From: Bacteroidales bacterium
Lineage (GTDB): Bacteria; Bacteroidota; Bacteroidia; Bacteroidales; UBA1715
Direction: 5' to 3'
Assembly (NCBI GenBank): GCA_017516865.1
Contig: JAFXAU010000031.1
Location: 186,001-250,000, forward strand
Length of the DNA: 64,000 nucleotides
The translations under genes and the position numbers were made by a program. Under the pieces are notes generated by a model. That model did no database searches, was not told the origin of the DNA, and worked only from the letters and a program-made list of their open reading frames with translations. Shown here in pieces: positions 54,632 through 62,824 of the stretch. Each line of letters starts with the position of its first letter. Position 1 is the first letter of the stretch.

Positions 54632-54710
54632 ACCTTTTACATTTTTAACGACGAGCGAAACCTTTTTTCATGAATTCTTAGCTGCTCGGTCATTGTTAGA
54701 CATTTAATAA
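54632..54710 (-). promoter_or_regulatory. Gap between rpmI and rplT with possible L20 control element
   Basis: The 79-base gap can form a stem (CGAGC / GCTCG, about 30 bases apart). It also holds two tiny frames that overlap as ATGA (MSNNDRAAKNS and MKKGFARR). Autoregulation by L20 is known in other bacteria; I cannot show that this is the site. Confidence 0.25.
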
Positions 54711-54905
54711 TTAGATTACAAGCATTTCTTTAACAGTCTTGTTGTTTGTCTTGTCGACAGTTGTAGAAAGGCGAAGATTTCTCTTACGCTTTGTTTCTTT
54801 TTTTGTCAACAAGTGACTCTTAAACGCTTTTTTACGTTTGATTTTACCAGTACCGGTTAATGCGAACCGTTTTTTTGCACTGGATTTTGATTTCATCTTA
54901 GGCAT
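54711..54905 (-). CDS. rpmI: Large ribosomal subunit protein bL35
   Basis: A 64-residue basic protein: [40 protein letters not shown], with the L35 pattern throughout. Second-last gene of the thrS operon. Confidence 0.98.
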   Translation of the reverse strand: MPKMKSKSSAKKRFALTGTGKIKRKKAFKSHLLTKKETKRKRNLRLSTTVDKTNNKTVKEMLVI

Positions 54906-54935
54906 TTTACTTCACTTATTTATTTAGTTAAACAA

Positions 54936-55466
54936 TTATTTTTTCTTTGACAGGGGAGCCATGAAAATAAACATTCTCTTCCCTTCTAATTTTGGTTCCT
55001 GCTCCAAACGTGCAACATCATCCAAATCGTTGATGAAACGAGTCAAGACCTCGGTTCCTTGTTCCTTGTACAATATTGAACGTCCTTTGAAGAACACGTA
55101 TGCTTTTACTTTTGCACCTTCGGCAATAAACTTACGAGCATGTTTCAATTTAAATTGATAATCATGTTCGTCGGTCTGCGGTCCGAAACGGATTTCTTTC
55201 ACCTCAACCTTGGCGCTATTAGCCTTGATTTCTTTTTGTTTTTTCTTCAGTCCATACAAGAACTTCTGAAAATCAATAACACGACAAACAGGAGGATCGG
55301 CATTTGGAGAAATCTCGACCAAGTCTAAATTCTGATCGTCGGCAATTTTCAGTGCATCAAAAATTGAATAGACACCCTGAGTCACATTGTCTCCAACTAA
55401 TCGAACTTCGCGCGTCCTGATACTGTGGTTGATTCGGAAATTATCTGCTAATTCTTTGTCTGCCAT
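54936..55466 (-). CDS. infC: Translation initiation factor IF-3
   Basis: A 176-residue protein: [20 protein letters not shown] at the N-terminus, [20 protein letters not shown] (IF-3 signature), then [20 protein letters not shown] and the C-terminal [16 protein letters not shown]-3 binds the 30S subunit and checks start codons. The start is ATG here rather than the rare AUU known from enterobacteria. Located in the conserved thrS-infC-rpmI-rplT order. Confidence 0.97.
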   Translation of the reverse strand: MADKELADNFRINHSIRTREVRLVGDNVTQGVYSIFDALKIADDQNLDLVEISPNADPPVCRVIDFQKFLYGLKKKQKEIKANSAKVEVKEIRFGPQTDEHDYQFKLKHARKFIAEGAKVKAYVFFKGRSILYKEQGTEVLTRFINDLDDVARLEQEPKLEGKRMFIFMAPLSKKK

Positions 55467-55495
55467 GTATTTATTTTAAGTTGTTACTTTTTTAT

Positions 55496-57442
55496 TTACT
55501 TCATTTCATTCATCTGGTCAGCGACTTCTTTCGAAATCATTGACACAAATTCATCAATTTTCATCACAACCGCACCATTTCCTTCGCCTTGTTTACGTAC
55601 AGAAACCGTACCGTCGTTTTGCTCGTTCTCCCCTACTACGATAAGGTATGGAATACGTTTCAACTCATTATCACGTATCTTTTTACCTACCTTCTCATTT
55701 CTGTCATCAATGAGCGTGCGAATATCGGAATTATTTAACAAATTCAAAACATTTTTCGCATAATCGTTATATTTTTCGCTCACTGGGATAATGACAACCT
55801 GGTCTGGAGTGAGCCACAGAGGGAATTTTCCAGCTGTATGTTCAACCAAAACTGCAACGAATCTTTCCATTGAGCCGAACGGTGCACGGTGAATCATCAC
55901 TGGTCTGTATCGTTGGTCGTCGCTGCCAATGTATTCCAACTCAAAACGTTTCGGCAAGTTATAATCAACTTGAATGGTCCCCAACTGCCATCTACGACCA
56001 AGTGCATCGCGTACCATGAAATCGAGTTTCGGGCCATAGAATGCAGCTTCGCCATATTCTACAATCGTATCCAATCCTTTTTCGGCGGCTGCTTCAATAA
56101 TTGCCTTTTCTGCACGTTCCCAATCTTCGTCGCTACCGATATATTTTGTCGTATTTGTCTTATCACGCAACGAAACCTGTGCCTCGAACTTGTCAAAATT
56201 CAAAGCCTTGAAAATAATTTGAATAATGTCAATCACTTTCAAGAATTCGTCCTTTACCTGGTCGGCACGACAGAATATGTGAGCATCGTCCTGCGTAAAA
56301 GAGCGAACACGTGTAAGTCCATGTAATTCACCACTTTGCTCATATCTATAAACTGTCCCGAATTCTGCTATACGAAGTGGCAAATCTTTATAAGAACGAG
56401 GCGAATTTTTGTAAATCATACAGTGATGAGGGCAGTTCATAGGTTTAAGCAGATAAACCTCTCCCTCTTCTGGCGTAGTAATAGGCTGGAAACTATCCTT
56501 TCCATAATGATCCCAGTGCCCAGAAGTAACATACAAGTTTTTACCACCAATATGAGGTGTCATAACCTGCTGATAACCAAAACGTTTTTGAATTTTCTTC
56601 AATGCATCTTCCAATCGAAGACGCAACGCTGTTCCCTTTGGCAACCAGATAGGAAGACCTTTTCCCACCAAATCAGAAAACATGAACAAATCCATTTCTT
56701 TTCCGATTTTTCTATGGTCGCGTAGTTTTGCCTGTTCCAAAAGTTCCAAATACTCGTCGAGCATTTTTTTCTTCGGATATGTCACACCATATATACGTGT
56801 CAACTGTTTGCGTTTTTCGTCTCCACGCCAATAAGCTCCTGCAATGCTCGTCAACTTCACAGCTTTGATTGGTTCAGTATTTGGCAAGTGAGGACCACGG
56901 CACAAGTCTGTAAACGAACCTTGCGTATAATATGTGATTGAGCCGTCTTCCAAATCGTTGATTAATTCAACTTTATATGTTTCATTCTTATCGCCGAAAT
57001 ATTTCAGTGCCTCGGCTTTAGGTACAGATTTACGAACATAATCGTTTTTCTGACGTGCCAATTCAAGCATTTTATTTTCTATAGCCGTCAAATCCTTTTC
57101 CGACAAGGTTATATCGCCAAGGTCTACATCGTAATAAAATCCCGTCTCAATAGCCGGGCCGATGCCGAATTTCACATTTGGATAAAGAGCCTGCAAAGCT
57201 TCCGCCAACAAGTGAGCCGAAGAATGCCAAAAAGCATGTTTACCTTCTTTATCATCAAATTTATGAAGAGACAGCGTCGCATTTTCATCAATTCCACGAG
57301 TCAAATCCCATGCTTCGCCGTTAACTGTTGCTACAAGTACCTCACGAGCCAACTGCGGACTCAGACTTTGTGCTATTTCGAGCGGTGTAACACCATTATT
57401 ATATTCTTTTACACTGCCGTCAGGAAAAGTAATCTGTATCAT
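55496..57442 (-). CDS. thrS: Threonyl-tRNA synthetase
   Basis: The 648-residue class II synthetase has the TGS domain (residues 1-60), the editing domain with [15 protein letters not shown] (HxxxH) at ~73 and the later CRGPHLPN, and the catalytic core with [51 protein letters not shown] and [18 protein letters not shown]. The anticodon-binding domain follows. No T-box is expected in this phylum and none was seen. First gene of the operon. Confidence 0.98.
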   Translation of the reverse strand: MIQITFPDGSVKEYNNGVTPLEIAQSLSPQLAREVLVATVNGEAWDLTRGIDENATLSLHKFDDKEGKHAFWHSSAHLLAEALQALYPNVKFGIGPAIETGFYYDVDLGDITLSEKDLTAIENKMLELARQKNDYVRKSVPKAEALKYFGDKNETYKVELINDLEDGSITYYTQGSFTDLCRGPHLPNTEPIKAVKLTSIAGAYWRGDEKRKQLTRIYGVTYPKKKMLDEYLELLEQAKLRDHRKIGKEMDLFMFSDLVGKGLPIWLPKGTALRLRLEDALKKIQKRFGYQQVMTPHIGGKNLYVTSGHWDHYGKDSFQPITTPEEGEVYLLKPMNCPHHCMIYKNSPRSYKDLPLRIAEFGTVYRYEQSGELHGLTRVRSFTQDDAHIFCRADQVKDEFLKVIDIIQIIFKALNFDKFEAQVSLRDKTNTTKYIGSDEDWERAEKAIIEAAAEKGLDTIVEYGEAAFYGPKLDFMVRDALGRRWQLGTIQVDYNLPKRFELEYIGSDDQRYRPVMIHRAPFGSMERFVAVLVEHTAGKFPLWLTPDQVVIIPVSEKYNDYAKNVLNLLNNSDIRTLIDDRNEKVGKKIRDNELKRIPYLIVVGENEQNDGTVSVRKQGEGNGAVVMKIDEFVSMISKEVADQMNEMK

Positions 57443-57461
57443 TACATTATTTTTTTGCCTG

Positions 57462-57469
57462 CAAAATTA
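57462..57469 (-). promoter_or_regulatory. -7 promoter box TAATTTTG for thrS operon
   Basis: Perfect TAnnTTTG box 19 bases before the ATG of thrS at 57442; weak -33. Confidence 0.55.
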
Positions 57470-57541
57470 GTAAAGATTTAGAAACTGCTTTGATTTTTTG
57501 CGATATTTTTCAAAATGATTTTCAGCCAATGCATATTTTAG

Positions 57542-57564
57542 TATTGTTCAAAAATTGAACAATA
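57542..57564. repeat. Perfect 10-bp inverted repeat (TATTGTTCAA-aaa-TTGAACAATA)
   Basis: A clean dyad in the gap between tRNA-Gln and thrS, about 75-95 bases upstream of the thrS -7 box. It may be an operator or a weak terminator of the tRNA transcript; there is no T-run after it on the minus strand. Confidence 0.5.
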
Positions 57565-57652
57565 ACTATCAAAAACAAACAATAATTAACATAACTTGTT
57601 TTGTACGAACCGCCTATTTTCAAGGGTTTACAGGTGGTATTTTTTAGTTTTG

Positions 57653-57723
57653 TTGTCCTATAGGGATTCGAACCCCAACTAACAGATCCAGAGTCTGCTG
57701 TGCTACCATTACACAATAGGACA
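57653..57723 (-). tRNA. tRNA-Gln (anticodon CTG)
   Basis: A 71-base cloverleaf: acceptor TGTCCTA/TAGGACA, D arm GTGT..GCAC, anticodon arm GCAGA-CTCTGGA-TCTGT with anticodon CTG, T arm TGGGG-TTCGAAT-CCCTA. The discriminator is A and no CCA is encoded. Lies just after the rpsF-rpsR-rplI operon. Confidence 0.95.
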
Positions 57724-57728
57724 ATGGA

Positions 57729-57755
57729 AAAGACCTTGCATAGCACAAGGTCTTT
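57729..57755 (-). terminator. Hairpin after rplI
   Basis: Perfect 10-bp stem AAAGACCTTG / CAAGGTCTTT with a 7-base loop, between rplI and tRNA-Gln. Only a short T-run follows, so termination may be partial and the tRNA could be made by readthrough. Confidence 0.7.
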
Positions 57756-57759
57756 GATT

Positions 57760-58206
57760 TTATTCAGCTACAACTTCGAAAGGAACTGTAACTACAACGC
57801 CTTTGTAAAGGGTAATCTTACAAGAATAAGAGCCCAATTCCTTGATAGAAGATTCTTTCAAAGCAATCTTGTGGCGGTCAACTTCGTAACCAGCCTTTGC
57901 AAGAGCTTCGGAAACCTGAATAGTGTTGACAGAACCGAAGATTTTGCCAGTCGAGCTTGCTTTCGTCGCAATTGAAAGTTTAACATTTTCAAGTTTCGAT
58001 GCCATTTCAATTGCTTCGTTTTTGATTTTTTCTTCTTTGTGAGCACGTTGTTTCATTGTCTCAGCGTGTTGCTTTTTTGCTGAATCTGTTGCTATAATAG
58101 CAAAACCCTGAGGAATGAGATAGTTCACTCCGTAACCATTCTTAACAGTTACGACTTCGTTCTTTAATCCTAGATTAGGAACATCTTTCTTCAATATTAC
58201 TTCCAT
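57760..58206 (-). CDS. rplI: Large ribosomal subunit protein bL9
   Basis: A 148-residue protein with the L9 N-terminus MEVILKKDVPNLGLKNEVVT, VKNGYGVNYLIPQGFAI, a long helical linker and the C-terminal domain (SVNTIQVSEALAKAGYEVDR). Third gene of the rpsF-rpsR-rplI operon. Confidence 0.97.
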   Translation of the reverse strand: MEVILKKDVPNLGLKNEVVTVKNGYGVNYLIPQGFAIIATDSAKKQHAETMKQRAHKEEKIKNEAIEMASKLENVKLSIATKASSTGKIFGSVNTIQVSEALAKAGYEVDRHKIALKESSIKELGSYSCKITLYKGVVVTVPFEVVAE

Positions 58207-58213
58207 TTCGCTA

Positions 58214-58483
58214 CTATTTTAACAAGTCAGTTACATAAGGTAATAAAGCAAGGTGACGAGCACGCTTAATTGCGACAGCAACTTTCTTCTGATATTTTAT
58301 AGAAGTTCCAGTGATACGACGAGGAAGAATTTTTCCTTGTTCGTTCAAGAATTTCTTTAAAAATTCAGGATCTTTATAATCAATGTATTTGATGCCTAAT
58401 TTTCTGAATCGGCAATATTTTTTCTTTTTAACTTCTACCGAAGGAGGAGTCAAGTATCTAATTTCTGATTGTGCTTGTGCCAT
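58214..58483 (-). CDS. rpsR: Small ribosomal subunit protein bS18
   Basis: An 89-residue protein with [40 protein letters not shown] and [20 protein letters not shown]. One Cys only; the zinc-binding pattern of some S18 is absent. Second gene of the operon. Confidence 0.97.
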   Translation of the reverse strand: MAQAQSEIRYLTPPSVEVKKKKYCRFRKLGIKYIDYKDPEFLKKFLNEQGKILPRRITGTSIKYQKKVAVAIKRARHLALLPYVTDLLK

Positions 58484-58485
58484 AA

Positions 58486-58836
58486 CTATTCGTTTTTAGA
58501 AGATTCTTGAACATTATTTCTTTTCTTTTCCGCATACGCAATTGCGTGCTTGTTCATCTTTACTACAAGATTTCTCAACACACGTTCGTCACGTTTAAAT
58601 GCAACCGACAACTTGTCTACCGACTCGCTATCAGCTTTGAACTCATAAAGGTAATAGAAACCGGAGCTCTTTTTCTCAATTGGATAAGCCAATTTCTTAA
58701 GGCCCCATTTTTCCGAATGAACGATTTCACCGCCCATGTCCTTTATAAGCTGTTCATACTTCTTAACCGATTCCTCTGCCTGAGACTCAGACAAAACGGG
58801 AGTTAAAATGAAAACGGTTTCATACTGATTTACCAT
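58486..58836 (-). CDS. rpsF: Small ribosomal subunit protein bS6
   Basis: A 116-residue protein with [40 protein letters not shown] and a C-terminal tail after [19 protein letters not shown]. First gene of the rpsF-rpsR-rplI operon; no ssb gene lies between rpsF and rpsR. Confidence 0.97.
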   Translation of the reverse strand: MVNQYETVFILTPVLSESQAEESVKKYEQLIKDMGGEIVHSEKWGLKKLAYPIEKKSSGFYYLYEFKADSESVDKLSVAFKRDERVLRNLVVKMNKHAIAYAEKKRNNVQESSKNE

Positions 58837-58879
58837 AACAGCTAATTGTTTAATTTGTTAATAATTATTTTTCGAGGGG

Positions 58880-58887
58880 CAAAAGTA
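58880..58887 (-). promoter_or_regulatory. -7 promoter box TACTTTTG for rpsF operon
   Basis: Perfect TAnnTTTG box 43 bases before the rpsF ATG (58836). Confidence 0.55.
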
Positions 58888-59020
58888 ATCAAATTCTTCA
58901 TTTTACCTAAAAACTTACGATATTTTTTGCAGAAAACTTAGATGTTCTCATTTTTTGACACTCTATAATGCCTCTATTTTAAGAAGATACAAGTTTTTCT
59001 TGTTATTTTGTCACGCTTTC

Positions 59021-59050
59021 TTTGAAATAAAGAAAATCTTTATACATTTG
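59021..59050 (+). promoter_or_regulatory. Promoter of tRNA-Ser (TTTG-N18-TACATTTG)
   Basis: -33 TTTG at 59021-59024 and -7 TACATTTG at 59043-59050. The transcript would start near 59057, 26 bases before the tRNA. Confidence 0.75.
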
Positions 59051-59082
59051 CACTGTTTTTACAAAAGACAATTTCAGTCTCT

Positions 59083-59170
59083 GGAAAGTTGGGTGAGTGG
59101 CTGAAACCAACAGTTTGCTAAACTGTCGAACGGGATTACCGTTCCGGGGGTTCGAATCCCCCACTTTCCG
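59083..59170 (+). tRNA. tRNA-Ser (anticodon GCT)
   Basis: An 88-base class II tRNA: acceptor GGAAAGT/ACTTTCC with discriminator G, anticodon arm ACAGT-TTGCTAA-ACTGT (anticodon GCT), a long variable arm (CGAACGGGATTACCGTTCCG) and T arm GGGGG-TTCGAAT-CCCCC. No CCA encoded. Confidence 0.97.
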
Positions 59171-59180
59171 CAAAACAAGG

Positions 59181-59208
59181 AAGCACGCAAATCGGCGTGC
59201 TTTTTTTG
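59181..59208 (+). terminator. Terminator after tRNA-Ser
   Basis: Perfect 8-bp stem AAGCACGC / GCGTGCTT, 6-base loop, then a run of T. Confidence 0.9.
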
Positions 59209-59284
59209 TTTCAATAATAAACGAAAAGATCTAAAGGATTGTCGGGTATGTATTTGTTTCCCCTACGTCAAAAAAACTCATTAT

Positions 59285-59345
59285 AAAAAAGGAGGAACGA
59301 CAATTTGGGGCGCCGTCCCTCCGAGGTCATAAGATAGAATAATTT
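59285..59345 (-). ncRNA. Candidate small RNA between tRNA-Ser and the cobalamin riboswitch
   Basis: A minus-strand promoter with good spacing (TTTG, 20 bases, TATATTTG, 59352-59383) would start RNA near 59345. A 9-bp stem GGAGGGACG / CGTTCCTCC (59291-59322, one G-T wobble) followed by six T ends it, giving about 60 bases. A 20-codon frame starting MTSEGRRPKLSFLLFY runs through the hairpin, so a peptide is possible but less likely. Confidence 0.5.
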
Positions 59346-59351
59346 CTCATG

Positions 59352-59383
59352 CAAATATAATTTTTTTTCGATGCAAATGCAAA
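59352..59383 (-). promoter_or_regulatory. Promoter of candidate small RNA (TTTG-N20-TATATTTG)
   Basis: -7 box TATATTTG at 59352-59359, 20-base spacer, TTTG at 59380-59383. Points away from the cobalamin riboswitch. Confidence 0.6.
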
Positions 59384-59442
59384 CCTATTGAAAAAAAATC
59401 CACAATTCGACAGTTTTTACACCCAAAATACCCCGAATTTAT

Positions 59443-59450
59443 TACTTTTG
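59443..59450 (+). promoter_or_regulatory. -7 promoter box TACTTTTG of the B12 uptake operon
   Basis: Perfect TAnnTTTG box a few bases before the cobalamin riboswitch. No clear -33. Confidence 0.6.
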
Positions 59451-59461
59451 CGTCCAAGAAT

Positions 59462-59628
59462 TGGTGTCGGCGTGTTTATCAACACGAAGGTGAAAAGGGA
59501 ATCAGGTGAAAGACCTGGACTGTTTCCGCAGCTGTAAGTTCCACACAGTTCTTTAGCAACCCTCTTTGTCACTGTTCTTCGGAATGGGAAGACGGCTAAA
59601 GAACGGAACAAGTCAGAAGACCTGCCAA
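59462..59628 (+). promoter_or_regulatory. Cobalamin (adenosylcobalamin) riboswitch
   Basis: The conserved blocks are in order: GGTGAAAAGGGAATCAGGTG, CCGCAGCTGTAAG (B12-box region), and AAGTCAGAAGACCTGCC at the 3' side. The variable stem between (ACAGTTCTTTAGC / GCTAAAGAAC...) pairs. It is in the 5' leader of the BtuB-like gene, 45 bases before the ATG. In Gram-negative bacteria such switches usually block translation or transcription when B12 is plentiful. Confidence 0.95.
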
Positions 59629-59672
59629 ATCTGATTTTTACATGTTTGGGCGGAAAACTCATTGTGTAAGAG

Positions 59673-61667
59673 ATGCGAAAAAGAATAGTACATATTCTAC
59701 TGCTGTTGCTATGCACGGCATCAACGGCGCTTTGTCAATCAGTCAACGACACGATTCTGATTGACATGGTAACCATTACCCCATTTGAACGTATCACTCC
59801 CTCTGGCGAAAAAGTCGACTCTTTCGATTCGCTTTCGCTCAAAGCTGCCACATATAAAAACATTGGCGAATTTCTTGCACACAATAGTAATGTAATCATA
59901 AAAAACTACGGAACCGAAGGTATGACAAGTTCCCTGTCCTTGCGGGGCGCGGGAAACTCTCGTACGCAAATTCTTTGGGAAGGACTGTCGCTGAACGCCA
60001 TCAGCAACGGCGAAAACAATCTTTCGCTCGTCCCAATTTCATGTTTCGACAACATTACAATAAATTACGGCGCTTCTGCCACAAACTTCGGGAATGGGAC
60101 ATTCGGCGGCGCAATCAATCTTAAATCAACGCCATTATTCAAAAAACATGCTTCGGCACACGTTTTCGCATCCTACGGGAGTTTCAAAACCTACAAAACA
60201 AACGTAGGCTATTCTGTGGGAACAAAAAAAATCCAATACAAAGGCGGTTTCTTCTACAGTCAATCTGAAAGCGACTTTGAATACTACGACTACATTCGTT
60301 TAGAAACACTGAAACGAAAAAATGCGGACTATTTCAAATATGGAACAATCCAAAATCTACACATAAAATTCAACGACAAACTACATGCACAAGCAGCTTT
60401 GTGGTATCAGGTAAACGATGCGAATCTGCCATCGATTATGGGAAACGTGTCAAACGAAGTACAATACCAATCGGATTCTTCACTACGGGCATTGGTTTCG
60501 CTACAGTATAATATTAACAGCAAAAACAAACTTTCGTACAAAACTGCCTACATTGACGATTATGAACTATACACCCACAAAGCTTCGCCACAAGCCTCTA
60601 AATATATGGAATACAGCGAAATGCAAACATGTACCAGCCAACATTTTTTGCAATTCATCCATAAAGAACAAACCCAAAATACCGGCACATTTATTTACGA
60701 AGCCGAGTTACAAGGGAAAATTGCACAAGCCGATGTTACCAACTACGGAGGAAAGAAAAAGGAATCTTCATTCGCCGGTATTCTGCAATGCAACCATTTT
60801 ATTGATTTCAAAGGTGGAACGAACGTAACAACGGGACGACTTTACACACAACTTTCTATAAGAAAGGAATTTAACACCCAATACTCTATCCCATTCATTG
60901 TAAATATCGGTTCGGAATATCACATGAATAACCGAAACGAAAATCCTTTAATCATCAGATTTTCAACAGGAAACAAATATCGCACACCCACATTCAACGA
61001 CCTGTATTGGGTTGCTTGGGGAAATCCCGAACTGCTTCCCGAATATGGCTTCTCGATTGAATTTGGTATTCGTAAATCATTCTTTTCATCAGAAAAATGG
61101 TATCATATCACTACCGACATAACAGCTTATCATTCTACACTTAACGATATGATTATGTGGACACCCGCAGGTGCAGTTTGGCATCCTATGAACACAGCCC
61201 AAGCCGTACTGCAAGGATTGGAATTTTCGTTGGAACAAAGTAACACATCAACAAACAAACCATTACAATTTAGCAACAAACTGCAAGTAAACGTAAATAA
61301 TCCGCACATCACAAAGATGTACGATACGACAGAAACTACCAATTCTCAAGAAAGCGAGTCGGTAGGACATATTTTGTATTATGTTCCCCGACTCGCACTC
61401 CACTTTCAGCCACACATTTCATATAGGAATTGGGAATTGTCAGTTTTTGTGAATTACGAGGGGAAACGTTATTTCAATTTAGAGAAAACACTTGACGCAT
61501 ACACATCGGTTGATGTCAATCTAAAGAAATCGTTTGAATTGAAAAACGCAAAACTTGCAGTCGGCGGACAAATACGCAACCTAACCAATGCAACGTACGA
61601 GCAAGTCCGCTCCTACCCGCTTCCGGGACGAAATTTTGAAATTTATTTACAATGTTTAATCAATTAA
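59673..61667 (+). CDS. btuB: TonB-dependent outer-membrane cobalamin receptor (BtuB-like)
   Basis: A 664-residue protein with signal peptide (MRKRIVHILLLLLCTASTALCQ). The plug domain shows MTSSLSLRGAGNSRTQILWE GLSLNAISNGENNLSLVPIS and the NFGNGTFGGAINL block; the barrel ends with QVRSYPLPGRNFEIYLQCLI, the usual C-terminal aromatic strand. The riboswitch in front and the BtuG-like gene behind identify the substrate as a cobamide. No N-terminal carboxypeptidase-like domain. Confidence 0.93.
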   Translation: MRKRIVHILLLLLCTASTALCQSVNDTILIDMVTITPFERITPSGEKVDSFDSLSLKAATYKNIGEFLAHNSNVIIKNYGTEGMTSSLSLRGAGNSRTQILWEGLSLNAISNGENNLSLVPISCFDNITINYGASATNFGNGTFGGAINLKSTPLFKKHASAHVFASYGSFKTYKTNVGYSVGTKKIQYKGGFFYSQSESDFEYYDYIRLETLKRKNADYFKYGTIQNLHIKFNDKLHAQAALWYQVNDANLPSIMGNVSNEVQYQSDSSLRALVSLQYNINSKNKLSYKTAYIDDYELYTHKASPQASKYMEYSEMQTCTSQHFLQFIHKEQTQNTGTFIYEAELQGKIAQADVTNYGGKKKESSFAGILQCNHFIDFKGGTNVTTGRLYTQLSIRKEFNTQYSIPFIVNIGSEYHMNNRNENPLIIRFSTGNKYRTPTFNDLYWVAWGNPELLPEYGFSIEFGIRKSFFSSEKWYHITTDITAYHSTLNDMIMWTPAGAVWHPMNTAQAVLQGLEFSLEQSNTSTNKPLQFSNKLQVNVNNPHITKMYDTTETTNSQESESVGHILYYVPRLALHFQPHISYRNWELSVFVNYEGKRYFNLEKTLDAYTSVDVNLKKSFELKNAKLAVGGQIRNLTNATYEQVRSYPLPGRNFEIYLQCLIN

Positions 61668-61677
61668 TAGTATCAAA

Positions 61678-62736
61678 ATGAAAAAAAATGTTTTAAAAAT
61701 CGCGAGCATAGTTCTCGCAGGAAGTTTTGCATTAACAGCATGTGACAATGGAAAAGACGACCCGCAACCATCTGAAAAATATTCCGATGTGCCATTCGTT
61801 GTGTGCGAAGGAAACTTCAATGCAAACGAAGGTTCCATCGACGTGATTATTGACGGCGAAGTGAAAAAAGATATTTTCCAATCAGAAAACAACCGTCCCC
61901 TCGGTGACGTTGTTCAATCAATGGAAATCATTGGCGACCAAGCATTTATTGTTGTAAACAATTCTGGTAAAGTTGAAGCGGTCAATATGTTCACATTCAA
62001 AAGCGAAGGAACGTGCACTGGACTCTCCTACCCTCGTTACGTTGTAAATCGCAATGAAAACGAAATTTTTGTGTCGAACGGCAGCGGCGACGGAAACGAC
62101 TATGTATATGTGGTTAATAAACTATCTATGCAAAAAACTGACTCTGTGCCAACTGGACTTGGTCCAAACACAATGGTCGTGTCGAATGGAAAATTGTTCG
62201 TGGCTAATTCTGGAGGCTGGGGAACCGACAAAACTGTCACTGTAATTGACACAAAAACGCTGAAACTTGAAAAAACAATCACCGTTGGCGATAATCCATA
62301 CGATATGGATGTTGACGCACAAGGTAACATTATCGTATTTTGCAAAGGTTTAACAGAATACGATGCCGATTGGAATCCGACTGTTGTTTCAAATTCAGCA
62401 ATTTACACAATTAACGGCTCTACATTAGAAGCAACCGCGACAAAACAATTCGACCATCAATTCGCAAGCTACGGAGGCAATCTTCTTGCTTGCAACGGCA
62501 ACACGGTTTATTTTATCGACGACGCTGTTTATTCAATGACAAATAACGGAGAACCGACAAAATTAATTGAGGGAACCGACTTCTACGGAATCAGCGTTAA
62601 TGCTAAATCAGATGAAATATGGGTTACTCAAACGCCTTACGGAGCTTCGCACAGCGTATCGCAATACAGTGCAAATGGTACATTAGTTAAAACCTATAAA
62701 GTCTCGAACCAGCCAAACGCAGTAGTGTTTGATTAA
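61678..62736 (+). CDS. btuG: Surface cobalamin-binding beta-propeller lipoprotein (BtuG-like)
   Basis: A 352-residue lipoprotein (MKKNVLKIASIVLAGSFALTACDNGKDD; lipobox LTAC). The mature part is a YncE-like seven-bladed propeller, with repeats such as YVYVVNKLSMQKTDSVPTGL and TVIDTKTLKLEKTITVGDNP YDMDVDAQG. In Bacteroides thetaiotaomicron, BtuG lies on the cell surface over BtuB and binds cobalamin very tightly. The gene starts ten bases after the btuB stop, under the same riboswitch. Confidence 0.88.
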   Translation: MKKNVLKIASIVLAGSFALTACDNGKDDPQPSEKYSDVPFVVCEGNFNANEGSIDVIIDGEVKKDIFQSENNRPLGDVVQSMEIIGDQAFIVVNNSGKVEAVNMFTFKSEGTCTGLSYPRYVVNRNENEIFVSNGSGDGNDYVYVVNKLSMQKTDSVPTGLGPNTMVVSNGKLFVANSGGWGTDKTVTVIDTKTLKLEKTITVGDNPYDMDVDAQGNIIVFCKGLTEYDADWNPTVVSNSAIYTINGSTLEATATKQFDHQFASYGGNLLACNGNTVYFIDDAVYSMTNNGEPTKLIEGTDFYGISVNAKSDEIWVTQTPYGASHSVSQYSANGTLVKTYKVSNQPNAVVFD

Positions 62737-62769
62737 CACCCGGCAAGCTGAAACCTTTTATTTTTTTCG

Positions 62770-62801
62770 AAAAGTCTGCATTATTATTAATGCGGACTTT
62801 T
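62770..62801 (+). terminator. Terminator after btuG
   Basis: 12-bp stem AAAAGTCTGCAT / ATGCGGACTTTT (one wobble) with an 8-base loop, followed by a T-rich stretch. Confidence 0.8.
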
Positions 62802-62802
62802 C

Positions 62803-62810
62803 TATTTTTG
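62803..62810 (+). promoter_or_regulatory. -7 promoter box TATTTTTG of the amidohydrolase gene
   Basis: Perfect TAnnTTTG box directly after the terminator stem and 14 bases before the ATG at 62825. Confidence 0.55.
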
Positions 62811-62824
62811 TAAAAAATATATCT

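Noticed and set aside
55467-57524. T-box or other tRNA-sensing leader for thrS
   Set aside because: The leader before thrS is only about 15 bases by the predicted promoter, and no T-box sequence is present.
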